Shown one piece after another: positions 6,887 through 13,010 of a stretch of 18,432 nucleotides of DNA; within the stretch, counting starts at the first letter, position 1; each line of letters opens with the position of its first letter. Below the pieces are notes generated by a model that ran no database searches, had not been told where the DNA came from, and saw only the letters and a program-made list of their open reading frames with translations. The position numbers were made by a program, and so were the translations under genes. Source of the stretch: Sulfurimonadaceae bacterium (GTDB taxonomy: Bacteria; Campylobacterota; Campylobacteria; Campylobacterales; Sulfurimonadaceae); the NCBI GenBank assembly GCA_028685945.1, contig JAQUCZ010000007.1:1-18432 (forward strand), in the 5' to 3' direction.

Positions 6887-7658
6887 GATAAAAATATTGG
6901 GTGCATACGGAACGAGAGCGAAGGGGTTTGGAACGAGTTCTTTTCTTATAAACGAAACAAACGTAATCGATGCGGGGAATATTTTAAATACGTTAGAGGA
7001 AAAAGCGGCGGAGATAGAACATATTTGGCTCACCCATTCCCATCTTGACCATATAAGCGACATAGCGTATGTGCTCGATAACTATTTCGGCGCTAGAACA
7101 AAAACGCTTCATATCCACGGATTGGCTCCTACAATCAAGGCGTTGCGTGAACACTTTTTTAACGATTTTATCTGGCCCGATTTTTCGACGATCTCTATGG
7201 TAAATTCACAAGCCCCGAGTGTAGCCTATGAGGAGATCGAGATAGGTACACGCTACAAACTCGATGCTACGACATACATAGAACCTTTTGCAACCGATCA
7301 TACGGTACCAAGCTGCGGTTTTGTCGTGACCAAAGGAAAGAGTGCGGTGCTTATAACAGCCGACACCTATTCTTTGGAAGAGACGATACGTCAAATCGAA
7401 TCTAAAAGAGAGATAAGCGCTGCAGTTATTGAGTGCTCATTCCCCTCTAACATGGAGAAATTAGCTTACGAGAGCAAACATTTGACCCCTAAACTTCTTT
7501 TTGAGAAACTTCAGGGGATTAAAAGAGAGGATTTTCAACTCTATATCAATCATATCAAGCCGACGTATTTGGAAATAATGACGGATGAAATCGAGCAATA
7601 TAGAGGAAAATGGGAAGCACATATACTAAAAGATGAAGAAATTATAACTTTTTGGTAA
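6879..7658 (+). CDS. Metallo-beta-lactamase-fold hydrolase, candidate class II-type 3',5'-cyclic-nucleotide phosphodiesterase
   Basis: 259 residues from the ATG at 6879, which overlaps the HD-GYP stop by 8 nt; a TTG at 6873 is possible but weaker. The MBL metal site is complete: H53-S-H55-L-D57-H58 (THSHLDH), H141 (TDHTVPS), D162 (ITADTY) and H225 (INHIKP). THSHLDHISD followed by a short helix is close to the class II cyclic-nucleotide phosphodiesterase signature (H-x-H-L-D-H), though the residues after it do not match exactly. Lactamase and glyoxalase roles are unlikely, as their HxHxDH sites normally lack this Leu and context. Translational coupling to a cyclase and an HD-GYP enzyme supports cAMP hydrolysis. 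Other MBL roles, such as RNase Z-like activity, cannot be excluded. No signal peptide: cytoplasmic. The tRNA promoter starts just after its stop. Confidence 0.72.
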   Translation: MNEIKILGAYGTRAKGFGTSSFLINETNVIDAGNILNTLEEKAAEIEHIWLTHSHLDHISDIAYVLDNYFGARTKTLHIHGLAPTIKALREHFFNDFIWPDFSTISMVNSQAPSVAYEEIEIGTRYKLDATTYIEPFATDHTVPSCGFVVTKGKSAVLITADTYSLEETIRQIESKREISAAVIECSFPSNMEKLAYESKHLTPKLLFEKLQGIKREDFQLYINHIKPTYLEIMTDEIEQYRGKWEAHILKDEEIITFW

Positions 7659-7664
7659 AAACCC

Positions 7665-7693
7665 TTGACATTGAAAAAAGATTGCACTATAAT
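7665..7693 (+). promoter_or_regulatory. Consensus sigma70 promoter of the tRNA cluster
   Basis: TTGACA at 7665-7670, a 17-bp spacer, and TATAAT at 7688-7693: a perfect consensus at the optimal spacing. Initiation near 7700 is about 10 nt before the first tRNA. It starts 7 bp after the stop of the preceding gene, and no terminator hairpin was seen between, so readthrough from the signalling operon is possible. Confidence 0.88.
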
Positions 7694-7710
7694 TCTGGCT
7701 CAAATTCGAT

Positions 7711-7787
7711 GCCGGCATAGCTCAGTTGGCTAGAGCAGCTGATTTGTAATCAGCAGGCCCGGGGTTCAAATCCTCGTGCCGGCACCA
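7711..7787 (+). tRNA. tRNA-Thr (UGU)
   Basis: A full cloverleaf with encoded CCA. The acceptor GCCGGCA pairs with TGCCGGC, and the anticodon loop TTTGTAA has TGT at 7745-7747. The T-arm has one G-U pair. First gene of a Thr-Tyr-Gly-Thr series ahead of tuf, the same order as thrU-tyrU-glyT-thrT-tufB in E. coli. Confidence 0.96.
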
Positions 7788-7830
7788 TTGAATGCGAGAA
7801 TATTAGAAACAGTGTTAGACCAGATCAAGT

Positions 7831-7915
7831 GGTGAGTTAGTCAAGTGGCCAACGACGGCAGACTGTAAATCTGCTCCCTATGGGTTCGGTGGTTCGAATC
7901 CACCACTCACCACCA
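7831..7915 (+). tRNA. tRNA-Tyr (GUA)
   Basis: 85 nt with the long variable arm of a class II tRNA. The acceptor GGTGAGT pairs fully with ACTCACC, the anticodon GTA is at 7865-7867 in the loop CTGTAAA, and CCA is encoded at 7913-7915. Confidence 0.96.
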
Positions 7916-7929
7916 TATCAATGCGAGAT

Positions 7930-8006
7930 GCGGGCGTAGCTCAGTTGGCTAGAGCGTCAGCCTTCCAAGCTGAGGGTCGAGGGTTCGAGTCCCTTCACCC
8001 GCTCCA
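7930..8006 (+). tRNA. tRNA-Gly (UCC), with one acceptor-stem mismatch
   Basis: A cloverleaf with anticodon TCC at 7964-7966 in the loop CTTCCAA, discriminator T and encoded CCA at 8004-8006. The acceptor GCGGGCG faces CACCCGC, leaving a C6-A67 mismatch; the other six pairs are canonical. The T-stem ends with a G-U pair. All other tRNA landmarks are normal. Confidence 0.92.
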
Positions 8007-8029
8007 TTGAACCTTTTATATCTGGAAGC

Positions 8030-8066
8030 TGAAGTACAATTTCAATCCTACTTCAATATATTTTTT
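8030..8066 (+). terminator. Weak candidate terminator after tRNA-Gly
   Basis: TGAAGTA (8030-8036) pairs with TACTTCA (8049-8055) around a 12-nt loop, followed by ATATATTTTTT. The stem is A/T-rich and short, so any termination would be partial. It would separate the first three tRNAs from tRNA-Thr (GGU). Confidence 0.35.
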
Positions 8067-8105
8067 GATAAAATTAATATAGCTCCCTTTAACACTTACT
8101 AATAG

Positions 8106-8135
8106 TTGAATTATGCAATTATTTCTTGTTATATT
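8106..8135 (+). promoter_or_regulatory. Candidate promoter for tRNA-Thr (GGU)
   Basis: TTGAAT at 8106-8111, an 18-bp spacer, and TATATT at 8130-8135. Initiation would fall about 5 nt before the tRNA at 8147. The A/T-rich surroundings make chance matches likely, so confidence is moderate. Confidence 0.45.
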
Positions 8136-8146
8136 GTTTTACATAT

Positions 8147-8221
<75 letters not shown>

Positions 8222-8275
8222 TAGGAGCAATCCATGTGTAAAATTTTATAATTAAGAAATAATTGAATAATTTTT

Positions 8276-8284
8276 TGGTACAAT
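8276..8284 (+). promoter_or_regulatory. Extended -10 promoter of tuf
   Basis: TGGTACAAT is a TG-N extended -10 after a T-rich tract. Initiation near 8291 would give a leader of about 31 nt containing the strong ribosome site GGAGG at 8312-8316. No good -35 was found at the usual distance. Confidence 0.5.
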
Positions 8285-8321
8285 TCCATTTCTATTCACA
8301 AAACACAAGTCGGAGGACACA

Positions 8322-9521
8322 ATGGCAAAAGAAAAGTTTGAACGTAATAAACCACACGTTAACATTGGTACAATTGGTCACGTTGACCATGGTAAAACTA
8401 CTTTAACTGCAGCAATTACTGCGGTATTAGCAGTAACAAACGGTGCGAAAATGATGGACTATGATCAAATCGACAATGCACCTGAAGAGAGAGAGCGTGG
8501 TATTACTATCGCTACTTCACACGTAGAATATGAAACAGACAACCGCCACTATGCGCACGTTGACTGTCCAGGTCACGCGGACTACGTTAAAAACATGATT
8601 ACCGGTGCTGCTCAAATGGACGGAGCGATTCTTGTTGTATCTGCTGCGGACGGCCCGATGCCACAAACACGTGAGCACATCCTTCTTTCTAAACAAGTAG
8701 GTGTACCTTACATCGTTGTTTTCATGAACAAAGAAGATATGGTTGACGACGAAGAGCTTTTAGAGTTAGTTGAAATGGAAATCCGTGAGCTTTTAGATAC
8801 TTACGACTTCCCGGGTGACGATACTCCAATCGTTGCAGGTTCTGCTTTAAGAGCATTGGAAGAAGCTAAAAGCGGTACTCTTGGTGAGTGGTCAGATAAA
8901 ATCAAAAAATTAATGGCTGAAGTTGATAGATATATCCCTGAGCCGACTCGTGAAACTGATAAAGAATTCTTAATGCCTGTAGAGGACGTATTCTCTATTT
9001 CAGGTCGTGGTACGGTTGTTACAGGTCGTATCGAGCGTGGAACAGTAAAAATCGGTGAAACAATCGAAATCGTAGGTATCCGTGATACACAAACTACAAC
9101 TGTTACAGGTATCGAGATGTTCCGTAAAGAGATGGATCAAGGTGTTGCAGGTGACAACTGTGGTCTTTTATTACGCGGTATCGCTAAAGACCAAGTTGAG
9201 CGTGGACAAGTTCTTTGTAAACCAAAATCTATCACGCCACACACTAAGTTCTCTGCTGAGATTTATGTATTAAGTAAAGATGAGGGTGGTCGTCATACTC
9301 CATTCTTCTCTAACTATAGACCACAGTTCTATGTACGTACAACAGACGTAACAGGTGCTATTTCACTTCCAGAGGGTGTAGAGATGGTTATGCCGGGTGA
9401 TAACGTAACTATCACTGTAGAACTTATCCACCCAATCGCTATGGAAAAAGGTACTAAATTCGCTATCCGTGAGGGTGGTAGAACTGTCGGTGCCGGTGTC
9501 GTAGCTGAAATCATCGCGTAA
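8322..9521 (+). CDS. tuf: Translation elongation factor Tu
   Basis: 399 residues, slightly longer than E. coli EF-Tu (394). EF-Tu carries aminoacyl-tRNA to the ribosome as a GTP complex. The GTPase domain has the P-loop G19-HVDHGKT26, switch II DCPGHADY (about 81-88), and a guanine-recognition NK-D element in FMNKEDMVDD. Domains 2 and 3 follow, with the KPKSITPHTKF start of domain 3 and a C-terminus of AGVVAEIIA. The ATG at 8322 follows GGAGG by 5 nt. It sits right after tRNA-Thr and has its own predicted promoter. The stop codon is inside a perfect 9-bp hairpin (9519-9539), after which rpmG begins. No fusion or truncation. Confidence 0.98.
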   Translation: MAKEKFERNKPHVNIGTIGHVDHGKTTLTAAITAVLAVTNGAKMMDYDQIDNAPEERERGITIATSHVEYETDNRHYAHVDCPGHADYVKNMITGAAQMDGAILVVSAADGPMPQTREHILLSKQVGVPYIVVFMNKEDMVDDEELLELVEMEIRELLDTYDFPGDDTPIVAGSALRALEEAKSGTLGEWSDKIKKLMAEVDRYIPEPTRETDKEFLMPVEDVFSISGRGTVVTGRIERGTVKIGETIEIVGIRDTQTTTVTGIEMFRKEMDQGVAGDNCGLLLRGIAKDQVERGQVLCKPKSITPHTKFSAEIYVLSKDEGGRHTPFFSNYRPQFYVRTTDVTGAISLPEGVEMVMPGDNVTITVELIHPIAMEKGTKFAIREGGRTVGAGVVAEIIA

Positions 9522-9539
9522 TTCGGGTTTCCCGAATTA
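9519..9539 (+). promoter_or_regulatory. RNA hairpin spanning the tuf stop codon
   Basis: TAATTCGGG (9519-9527) pairs perfectly with CCCGAATTA (9531-9539) around a TTT loop. The first three bases are the tuf stop codon. No T-run follows, so this is more likely a processing, stabilising or partial attenuation element than a full terminator. Confidence 0.6.
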
Positions 9540-9558
9540 CCAAAATTAAGGGTTTGAA

Positions 9559-9711
9559 ATGCGCGAAAATATCCATTTAGGTTGTGAAAAGTGTTCAAGA
9601 AGAAACTACCACACAACAAAAAATAAAAAAACTCATACTGAAAAATTTTCAGTAAAAAAATATTGTAAATTTTGTCGTGAGCACACTGTTCATAAAGAGA
9701 TGAAATTATAA
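9559..9711 (+). CDS. rpmG: 50S ribosomal protein L33
   Basis: 50 residues starting MRENIHLGCEKC. L33 is a small protein of the large ribosomal subunit near the E site. Four cysteines, C9-x-x-C12 and C36-x-x-C39, make this the zinc-ribbon form; cysteine-free paralogs serve in zinc limitation in some bacteria. The basic composition and the C-terminal HKEMKL fit the family. It lies 37 nt after tuf and just before a hairpin and tRNA-Trp. GGG at about 9550 is the only weak ribosome-site candidate, so its translation may depend on flow from tuf. Confidence 0.95.
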   Translation: MRENIHLGCEKCSRRNYHTTKNKKTHTEKFSVKKYCKFCREHTVHKEMKL

Positions 9712-9712
9712 T

Positions 9713-9736
9713 AAGCTAAGTCTTCCGACTTAGTTT
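9713..9736 (+). terminator. Hairpin between rpmG and tRNA-Trp (partial terminator or processing site)
   Basis: AAGCTAAGTC (9713-9722) pairs with GACTTAGTTT (9727-9736) around a TTCC tetraloop: ten pairs with one G-U. The 3' arm ends in TTT followed by AT, a weak U-tract. It is 2 nt from the 5' end of the tRNA, so it may set a processing boundary. Confidence 0.55.
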
Positions 9737-9738
9737 AT

Positions 9739-9814
9739 AGGCGATTAGCTCCAATGGTAGAGCACCGGATTCCAAATCCGGGTGTTGTGGGTTCGAGTCC
9801 CCCATCGCCTGCCA
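9739..9814 (+). tRNA. tRNA-Trp (CCA)
   Basis: 76 nt with a fully paired acceptor stem (AGGCGAT with ATCGCCT), discriminator G, encoded CCA at 9812-9814, and anticodon CCA at 9772-9774 in the loop TTCCAAA. It lies between rpmG and secE, a position kept in several bacterial lineages. Confidence 0.97.
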
Positions 9815-9878
9815 TACATTTTTTATGAATAGAGCTTTTGGGAATTATCCATAATTAATGTAGTTTAGGAAAGATAAA

Positions 9879-10058
9879 ATGAAATTAAATGCACACATAA
9901 AAAATGCTAAAGCAGAATTAAGCAAGGTAATCTTTCCAACAAAAGGACAAGTAAAACAAGCTTATGTGGCTGTTGCAATAGTTGTGACCGTTATCACTGC
10001 TTTTTTAGCATTGGTTGATTTACTTATGTCTTCAATCATGACGGCAATTTTAGGTTAA
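9879..10058 (+). CDS. secE: Preprotein translocase subunit SecE
   Basis: 59 residues. SecE is the small essential subunit that clamps SecY in the inner-membrane translocon. The short bacterial form is seen: an amphipathic N-terminal stretch, the EL-KVIFPTKGQVKQ segment (residues 13-27) matching the conserved E-L-x-K-V-x-W/F-P motif, and one membrane helix (about 29-51). E. coli SecE has two extra helices that are absent here, as in most bacteria. The ATG at 9879 has AGGA 7 nt upstream. The stop is 10 nt before nusG, in the usual secE-nusG pairing. Confidence 0.93.
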   Translation: MKLNAHIKNAKAELSKVIFPTKGQVKQAYVAVAIVVTVITAFLALVDLLMSSIMTAILG

Positions 10059-10068
10059 GGAGTAAGTA

Positions 10069-10596
10069 ATGGCACATAAATGGTACTCTATTCAAACCTA
10101 TGGAAATGAAAAAACTGTTCGTTTGGCTATTTTAAATTTAATAGAAGAGATGGGTCTTCAAGAGGCGATTACGGATGTTATCGTTCCTACCGAAGATGTA
10201 ATCGAAGTAAAGGAAGGTAAGAAGAAAGTATCTGAAAGATCTTTGTACTCCGGATATGTATTCGCAAGAATAGATTTAAATACCGAGATTCAACATATGA
10301 TCCAGTCACTTCCGAAGGTTTCAGGTTTTATCGGTGAAGCCAATACGCCGACACCTTTAAGTGATCGTGATATCGATGTTATCTTGGATCGTGTAAACAA
10401 TCGTGCAGCACCTAAACCGAAAGTGTTTTTCGACAGCGGTGAGATGGTTCGTATAATAGACGGACCGTTTGCTAACTTTACGGCTACCGTAGATGAATAT
10501 GACCTAGAACACGGAACGTTAAAACTTAACGTTTCTATTTTCGGAAGAGCAACTCCGGTCGATATTTCATATACGCAAGTCGAAAAAATAATTTAA
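10069..10596 (+). CDS. nusG: Transcription termination/antitermination factor NusG
   Basis: 175 residues. NusG binds the RNA polymerase clamp, supports processivity, and links transcription to Rho or the ribosome. The NGN domain (about 1-115) starts MAHKWYSIQTYGNEKTV and includes the SLYSGYVFARIDL strand and VSGFIG. The KOW domain (about 123-175) has the GEMVRIIDGPFANF element. The length fits the family (E. coli 181). The ATG follows AAGGAG by 7 nt. Short spacing to secE and rplK indicates one transcript. Confidence 0.97.
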   Translation: MAHKWYSIQTYGNEKTVRLAILNLIEEMGLQEAITDVIVPTEDVIEVKEGKKKVSERSLYSGYVFARIDLNTEIQHMIQSLPKVSGFIGEANTPTPLSDRDIDVILDRVNNRAAPKPKVFFDSGEMVRIIDGPFANFTATVDEYDLEHGTLKLNVSIFGRATPVDISYTQVEKII

Positions 10597-10615
10597 CTCA
10601 TAAAAAGGAAAAAAA

Positions 10616-11041
10616 ATGGCAAAAAAAGTAACAGGCTACATTAAGTTGCAAATCAATGCCGGTGCAGCAAATCCAGCTCCTCCGGTAGGACCTGCTTTAG
10701 GACAACGTGGTGTTAACATCATGGAATTCTGTAAAGCATTCAACGAAAAAACAAAAGATAAAATGGGATTCAAAGTTCCTACTATTATCACGGTTTACAG
10801 TGATAAAAGTTTCTCTTTCATTACTAAACAGCCGCCTGCGTCTGCTTTAATTATGAGAGCTGCTAACATTAAAAAAGGAAGTGACAACCCGTTGAAAAAC
10901 AAAATCGGTAAAATCACTCGCGATCAGTTGATGCAAATCGTTGATCAAAAAATTCAAGACCTTAATACTGATGACAGAGATATGGCTGCAAAAACAATTG
11001 CAGGTTCTGCTCGTTCTATGGGTATTGAAGTAGTAGACTAG
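10616..11041 (+). CDS. rplK: 50S ribosomal protein L11
   Basis: 141 residues (E. coli 142). L11 binds the GTPase-associated region of 23S rRNA and is needed for stringent-factor sensing of uncharged tRNA. The N-terminal domain has the proline-rich linker-facing stretch ANPAPPVGPALGQRGVNI, followed by KQPPASALI and the C-terminal rRNA-binding domain ending IAGSARSMGIEVVD. The ATG is preceded by AAAAGGAAAAAA. It begins 19 nt after nusG and is followed by a 65-nt structured spacer before rplA. Confidence 0.98.
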   Translation: MAKKVTGYIKLQINAGAANPAPPVGPALGQRGVNIMEFCKAFNEKTKDKMGFKVPTIITVYSDKSFSFITKQPPASALIMRAANIKKGSDNPLKNKIGKITRDQLMQIVDQKIQDLNTDDRDMAAKTIAGSARSMGIEVVD

Positions 11042-11050
11042 TCTACAATT

Positions 11051-11082
11051 ATCACCTACCACAGTGATACAAAACTTTGTGG
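11051..11082 (+). promoter_or_regulatory. Possible pseudoknot in the rplK-rplA spacer
   Basis: Stem 1 is ATCAC (11051-11055) with GTGAT (11064-11068). Bases CCACA (11059-11063) of its loop can pair with TGTGG (11078-11082), giving an H-type pseudoknot. It ends 10 nt before the rplA ribosome site (AGGAG, 11093-11097). L1 commonly represses its own operon in bacteria, so this is a candidate L1 site, but no match to a known L1 motif was established. Confidence 0.3.
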
Positions 11083-11106
11083 AAGAATTTATAGGAGAAT
11101 TTGAAA

Positions 11107-11799
11107 ATGAGCAAAAGATATAAACAATTAATCGAAAAGATCGATGTTACGAAAGCTTACACGGTTGAAGAAGCAAGTAAATCTATTAAGGATTTAAAAA
11201 GTGCTAAATTTGATGAAACTGTAGAAGTAGCCCTAAACTTAAACGTTGATCCGAGACATGCAGATCAAATGATTCGCGGTGCGGTTGTCCTTCCCCACGG
11301 TACAGGTAAAGTGGTGCGCGTTGCAGTATTTGCAAAGGGCGCTAAAGCTGATGAAGCAAAAGCAGCCGGTGCGGATATCGTAGGTACGGATGACCTAGTT
11401 GCGCAAATTAAAGAGGGCGTATTCAACTTCGACGTAGTCGTTGCTGCTCCCGATTGTATGGGTCTTGTCGGTCAAATCGGTCGTATTCTAGGGCCAAAAG
11501 GATTAATGCCAAACCCTAAAACTGGAACTGTTACTCCAGATGTTGCCAATGCAGTTAAAAACGTAAAAGGCGGGCAAGTTACTTTCCGTGTCGATAAAAA
11601 AGGTAACATTCATGCAGGAATCGGTAAAGTAAGTTTCGATTCCGAAAAAATTGCAGAGAATTTAGCTTCGTTTGTTAAAGCAATCAACAAACATAAACCT
11701 GCAACGGCAAAAGGTCGTTATATTAAAAATGCGGCTCTTTCTCTAACAATGAGTCCTGCTCTAAAATTAGACGTTATGGAACTCTTAGAGATGAAATAA
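11107..11799 (+). CDS. rplA: 50S ribosomal protein L1
   Basis: 230 residues (E. coli 234). L1 forms the mobile stalk at the E site and, in many bacteria, represses its own mRNA. Typical features: KRYKQLIEKID at the N-terminus; VEVALNLNVDPRHADQMIRG; GRILGPKGLMPNPKTGTV, the conserved RNA-binding loop; and GQVTFRVDKKGNIHAGIGK. The ATG at 11107 is chosen because AGGAG at 11093-11097 lies 9 nt upstream; an in-frame TTG at 11101 is too close to it. A strong 8-bp hairpin follows the stop. Confidence 0.97.
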   Translation: MSKRYKQLIEKIDVTKAYTVEEASKSIKDLKSAKFDETVEVALNLNVDPRHADQMIRGAVVLPHGTGKVVRVAVFAKGAKADEAKAAGADIVGTDDLVAQIKEGVFNFDVVVAAPDCMGLVGQIGRILGPKGLMPNPKTGTVTPDVANAVKNVKGGQVTFRVDKKGNIHAGIGKVSFDSEKIAENLASFVKAINKHKPATAKGRYIKNAALSLTMSPALKLDVMELLEMK

Positions 11800-11803
11800 C
11801 GCT

Positions 11804-11824
11804 TAGCCTGCACATCGCAGGCTA
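11804..11824 (+). terminator. Hairpin after rplA, candidate attenuator
   Basis: TAGCCTGC (11804-11811) pairs with GCAGGCTA (11817-11824) around ACATC: eight pairs, four of them G-C at the loop end. No T-run follows (TAGTGATTT), so partial attenuation or RNA end protection is more likely than full termination. Confidence 0.45.
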
Positions 11825-11964
11825 TAGTGATTTAACGGTGTTTTAAAGGGTAAAATACTGTTAAGTTACTAGCAAACTTTGGTAACTGCATTTTATGGAC
11901 TGAAGATAACGGGGGCGCAAGCTTAATATCCTGTTTGAAGTATTGTCTGGAAAGGAGATATTCT
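11825..11964 (+). promoter_or_regulatory. Structured rplJ leader, candidate L10 autoregulatory region
   Basis: This 140-nt gene-less stretch precedes rplJ, where many bacteria have an L10(L12)4-binding leader. AGTTAC (11864-11869) pairs with GTAACT (11882-11887). AATATC (11925-11930) pairs with GATATT (11957-11962), which includes the end of the ribosome site AAAGGAG (11951-11957). A possible -10, TAAAAT, is at 11851-11856. The kink-turn typical of L10 leaders was not confirmed by eye. Confidence 0.45.
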
Positions 11965-12444
11965 ATGACAAAAACACAAAAAGCTGAAATTATTGAAGTA
12001 CTTTCTAGTGAATTCAAAGATGCTCAAGCCGTAATTTTTTGTGATTACAAAGGTTTGACTGTTGCTGATTTAGAAAGTTTGAGAAAAATGGCTCGTGCTA
12101 AAGAAGCAAAAGTGCAAGTTGTTAAAAATACTTTAGCAACGATCGCTCTTAAAAATGCTGATTTAACCGGTGTTGAGTTGAGAGATACAAACATTTTAGT
12201 TTGGGGTGCTGATTCTATTGCTACTGCAAAAGTAACATCTGACTTCGCAAAAACAAACGAAAAATTTGCTATCAAATCAGCGTATGTCGATCGTGAACCT
12301 GCCGATGCTGCGAAAGTTGAAGCATTTGCTAAACTTCCTGGTCGTGAAGAGTTGCTTGCAATGCTTGCTGCTACTTGGATGGCACCGATCACATGTTTCA
12401 CAATCGGTTTGGATGCGTTAAGACAACAAAAAGAACAAGCGTAA
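11965..12444 (+). CDS. rplJ: 50S ribosomal protein L10
   Basis: 159 residues from the ATG at 11965 (E. coli 165). L10 anchors L7/L12 dimers in the stalk of the large subunit and, with L12, binds its own leader in many bacteria. The start is set by AAAGGAG 7 nt upstream; an in-frame ATG at 11935 would put that ribosome site inside the gene. Typical stretches are AVIFCDYKGLTVADLESLR, VVKNTLATIAL and, at the end, GLDALRQQKEQA, the helix that binds L12 dimers. The stop is 39 nt before rplL. Confidence 0.97.
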   Translation: MTKTQKAEIIEVLSSEFKDAQAVIFCDYKGLTVADLESLRKMARAKEAKVQVVKNTLATIALKNADLTGVELRDTNILVWGADSIATAKVTSDFAKTNEKFAIKSAYVDREPADAAKVEAFAKLPGREELLAMLAATWMAPITCFTIGLDALRQQKEQA

Positions 12445-12483
12445 TCGCTTAAAAATTAAAAAAATAAAATACGGAGAAATACA

Positions 12484-12855
12484 ATGGCTGTAACAAAACA
12501 AGATGTATTAGAGTTCATTTCAGGTCTTTCAGTTTTAGAATTAGCTGAATTAGTTAAAGAGTTCGAAGAAAAATTCGGCGTATCTGCACAACCTGTAGCG
12601 GTTGCCGGCGGTGCTGCTGCTCCTGCTGCTGCTGGAGAAGAGCAAACAGAGTTCAACGTTATCATCACTGATGCGGGTGACAAAAAAATCAACGTAATTA
12701 AAGTTGTACGTGCACTTACGGGTCTTGGACTAAAAGAAGCAAAAGATGCAACTGAAAACGTACCTTCAACTATCAAAGAAGGTGTTGATAAAGACACTGC
12801 TATGGATGCTAAAAAGCAACTTGAAGAAGCTGGTGCTAAAGTAGAAGTTAAATAA
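12484..12855 (+). CDS. rplL: 50S ribosomal protein L7/L12
   Basis: 123 residues, normal for the family. L12 dimers form the flexible stalk that recruits GTPase factors. Order: an N-terminal dimerisation and L10-binding domain (about 1-34), an alanine/glycine-rich hinge (VAGGAAAPAAAGEE, about 40-54), and the C-terminal factor-binding domain with EFNVIITDAGDKKINVIKVV and GLGLKEAKDATENVP. ACGGAGAAATACA provides the ribosome site before the ATG. Three hairpins follow before rpoB. Confidence 0.98.
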   Translation: MAVTKQDVLEFISGLSVLELAELVKEFEEKFGVSAQPVAVAGGAAAPAAAGEEQTEFNVIITDAGDKKINVIKVVRALTGLGLKEAKDATENVPSTIKEGVDKDTAMDAKKQLEEAGAKVEVK

Positions 12856-12870
12856 TTTCAATTTCTCTTG

Positions 12871-12895
12871 TGTTTTAGGGACTTTCCCTAAAACA
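12871..12895 (+). terminator. First rplL-rpoB hairpin (attenuator)
   Basis: TGTTTTAGGGA (12871-12881) pairs perfectly with TCCCTAAAACA (12885-12895) around CTT: 11 pairs with a 3-nt loop, starting 16 nt after the rplL stop. TCTTATTTT follows, an interrupted U-tract, which would allow partial termination. Confidence 0.65.
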
Positions 12896-12904
12896 TCTTA
12901 TTTT

Positions 12905-12948
12905 GGGCGCTTTTAAAATATGAAATTGATCATATTTTAAAAGTGCCC
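12905..12948 (+). terminator. Second, very long rplL-rpoB hairpin (attenuator or RNase III site)
   Basis: GGGCGCTTTTAAAATATG (12905-12922) pairs along 18 positions with CATATTTTAAAAGTGCCC (12931-12948), with a single G-U pair; an extra A-T can close the loop. The G/C block is at the base and the rest is A/T. No long U-tract follows. The double-stranded length suits RNase III cleavage, as known for the rplL-rpoB spacer of E. coli. Confidence 0.65.
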
Positions 12949-13010
12949 TTATGTCGTTATAAGCACTGAAATACAAAAATCTATCTAGGGACGCCTGGAT
13001 ACGATACTTT

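Noticed and set aside
1..7658. Horizontal transfer of the upstream half, judged from its more G/C-rich codon choice than the tuf-rpo region
   Set aside because: The contrast is what high expression would produce in the translation genes, and the upstream proteins belong to families common in this group.
11935..11964. Longer L10 starting at ATG 11935
   Set aside because: The ribosome site AAAGGAG lies inside this extension, and L10 from 11965 has the normal length and N-terminus.
12045..12797. Long open frames on the minus strand opposite rplJ and rplL
   Set aside because: They are antisense shadows of highly biased ribosomal-protein codons; they have low-complexity Ser/Ala-rich translations and no ribosome sites.
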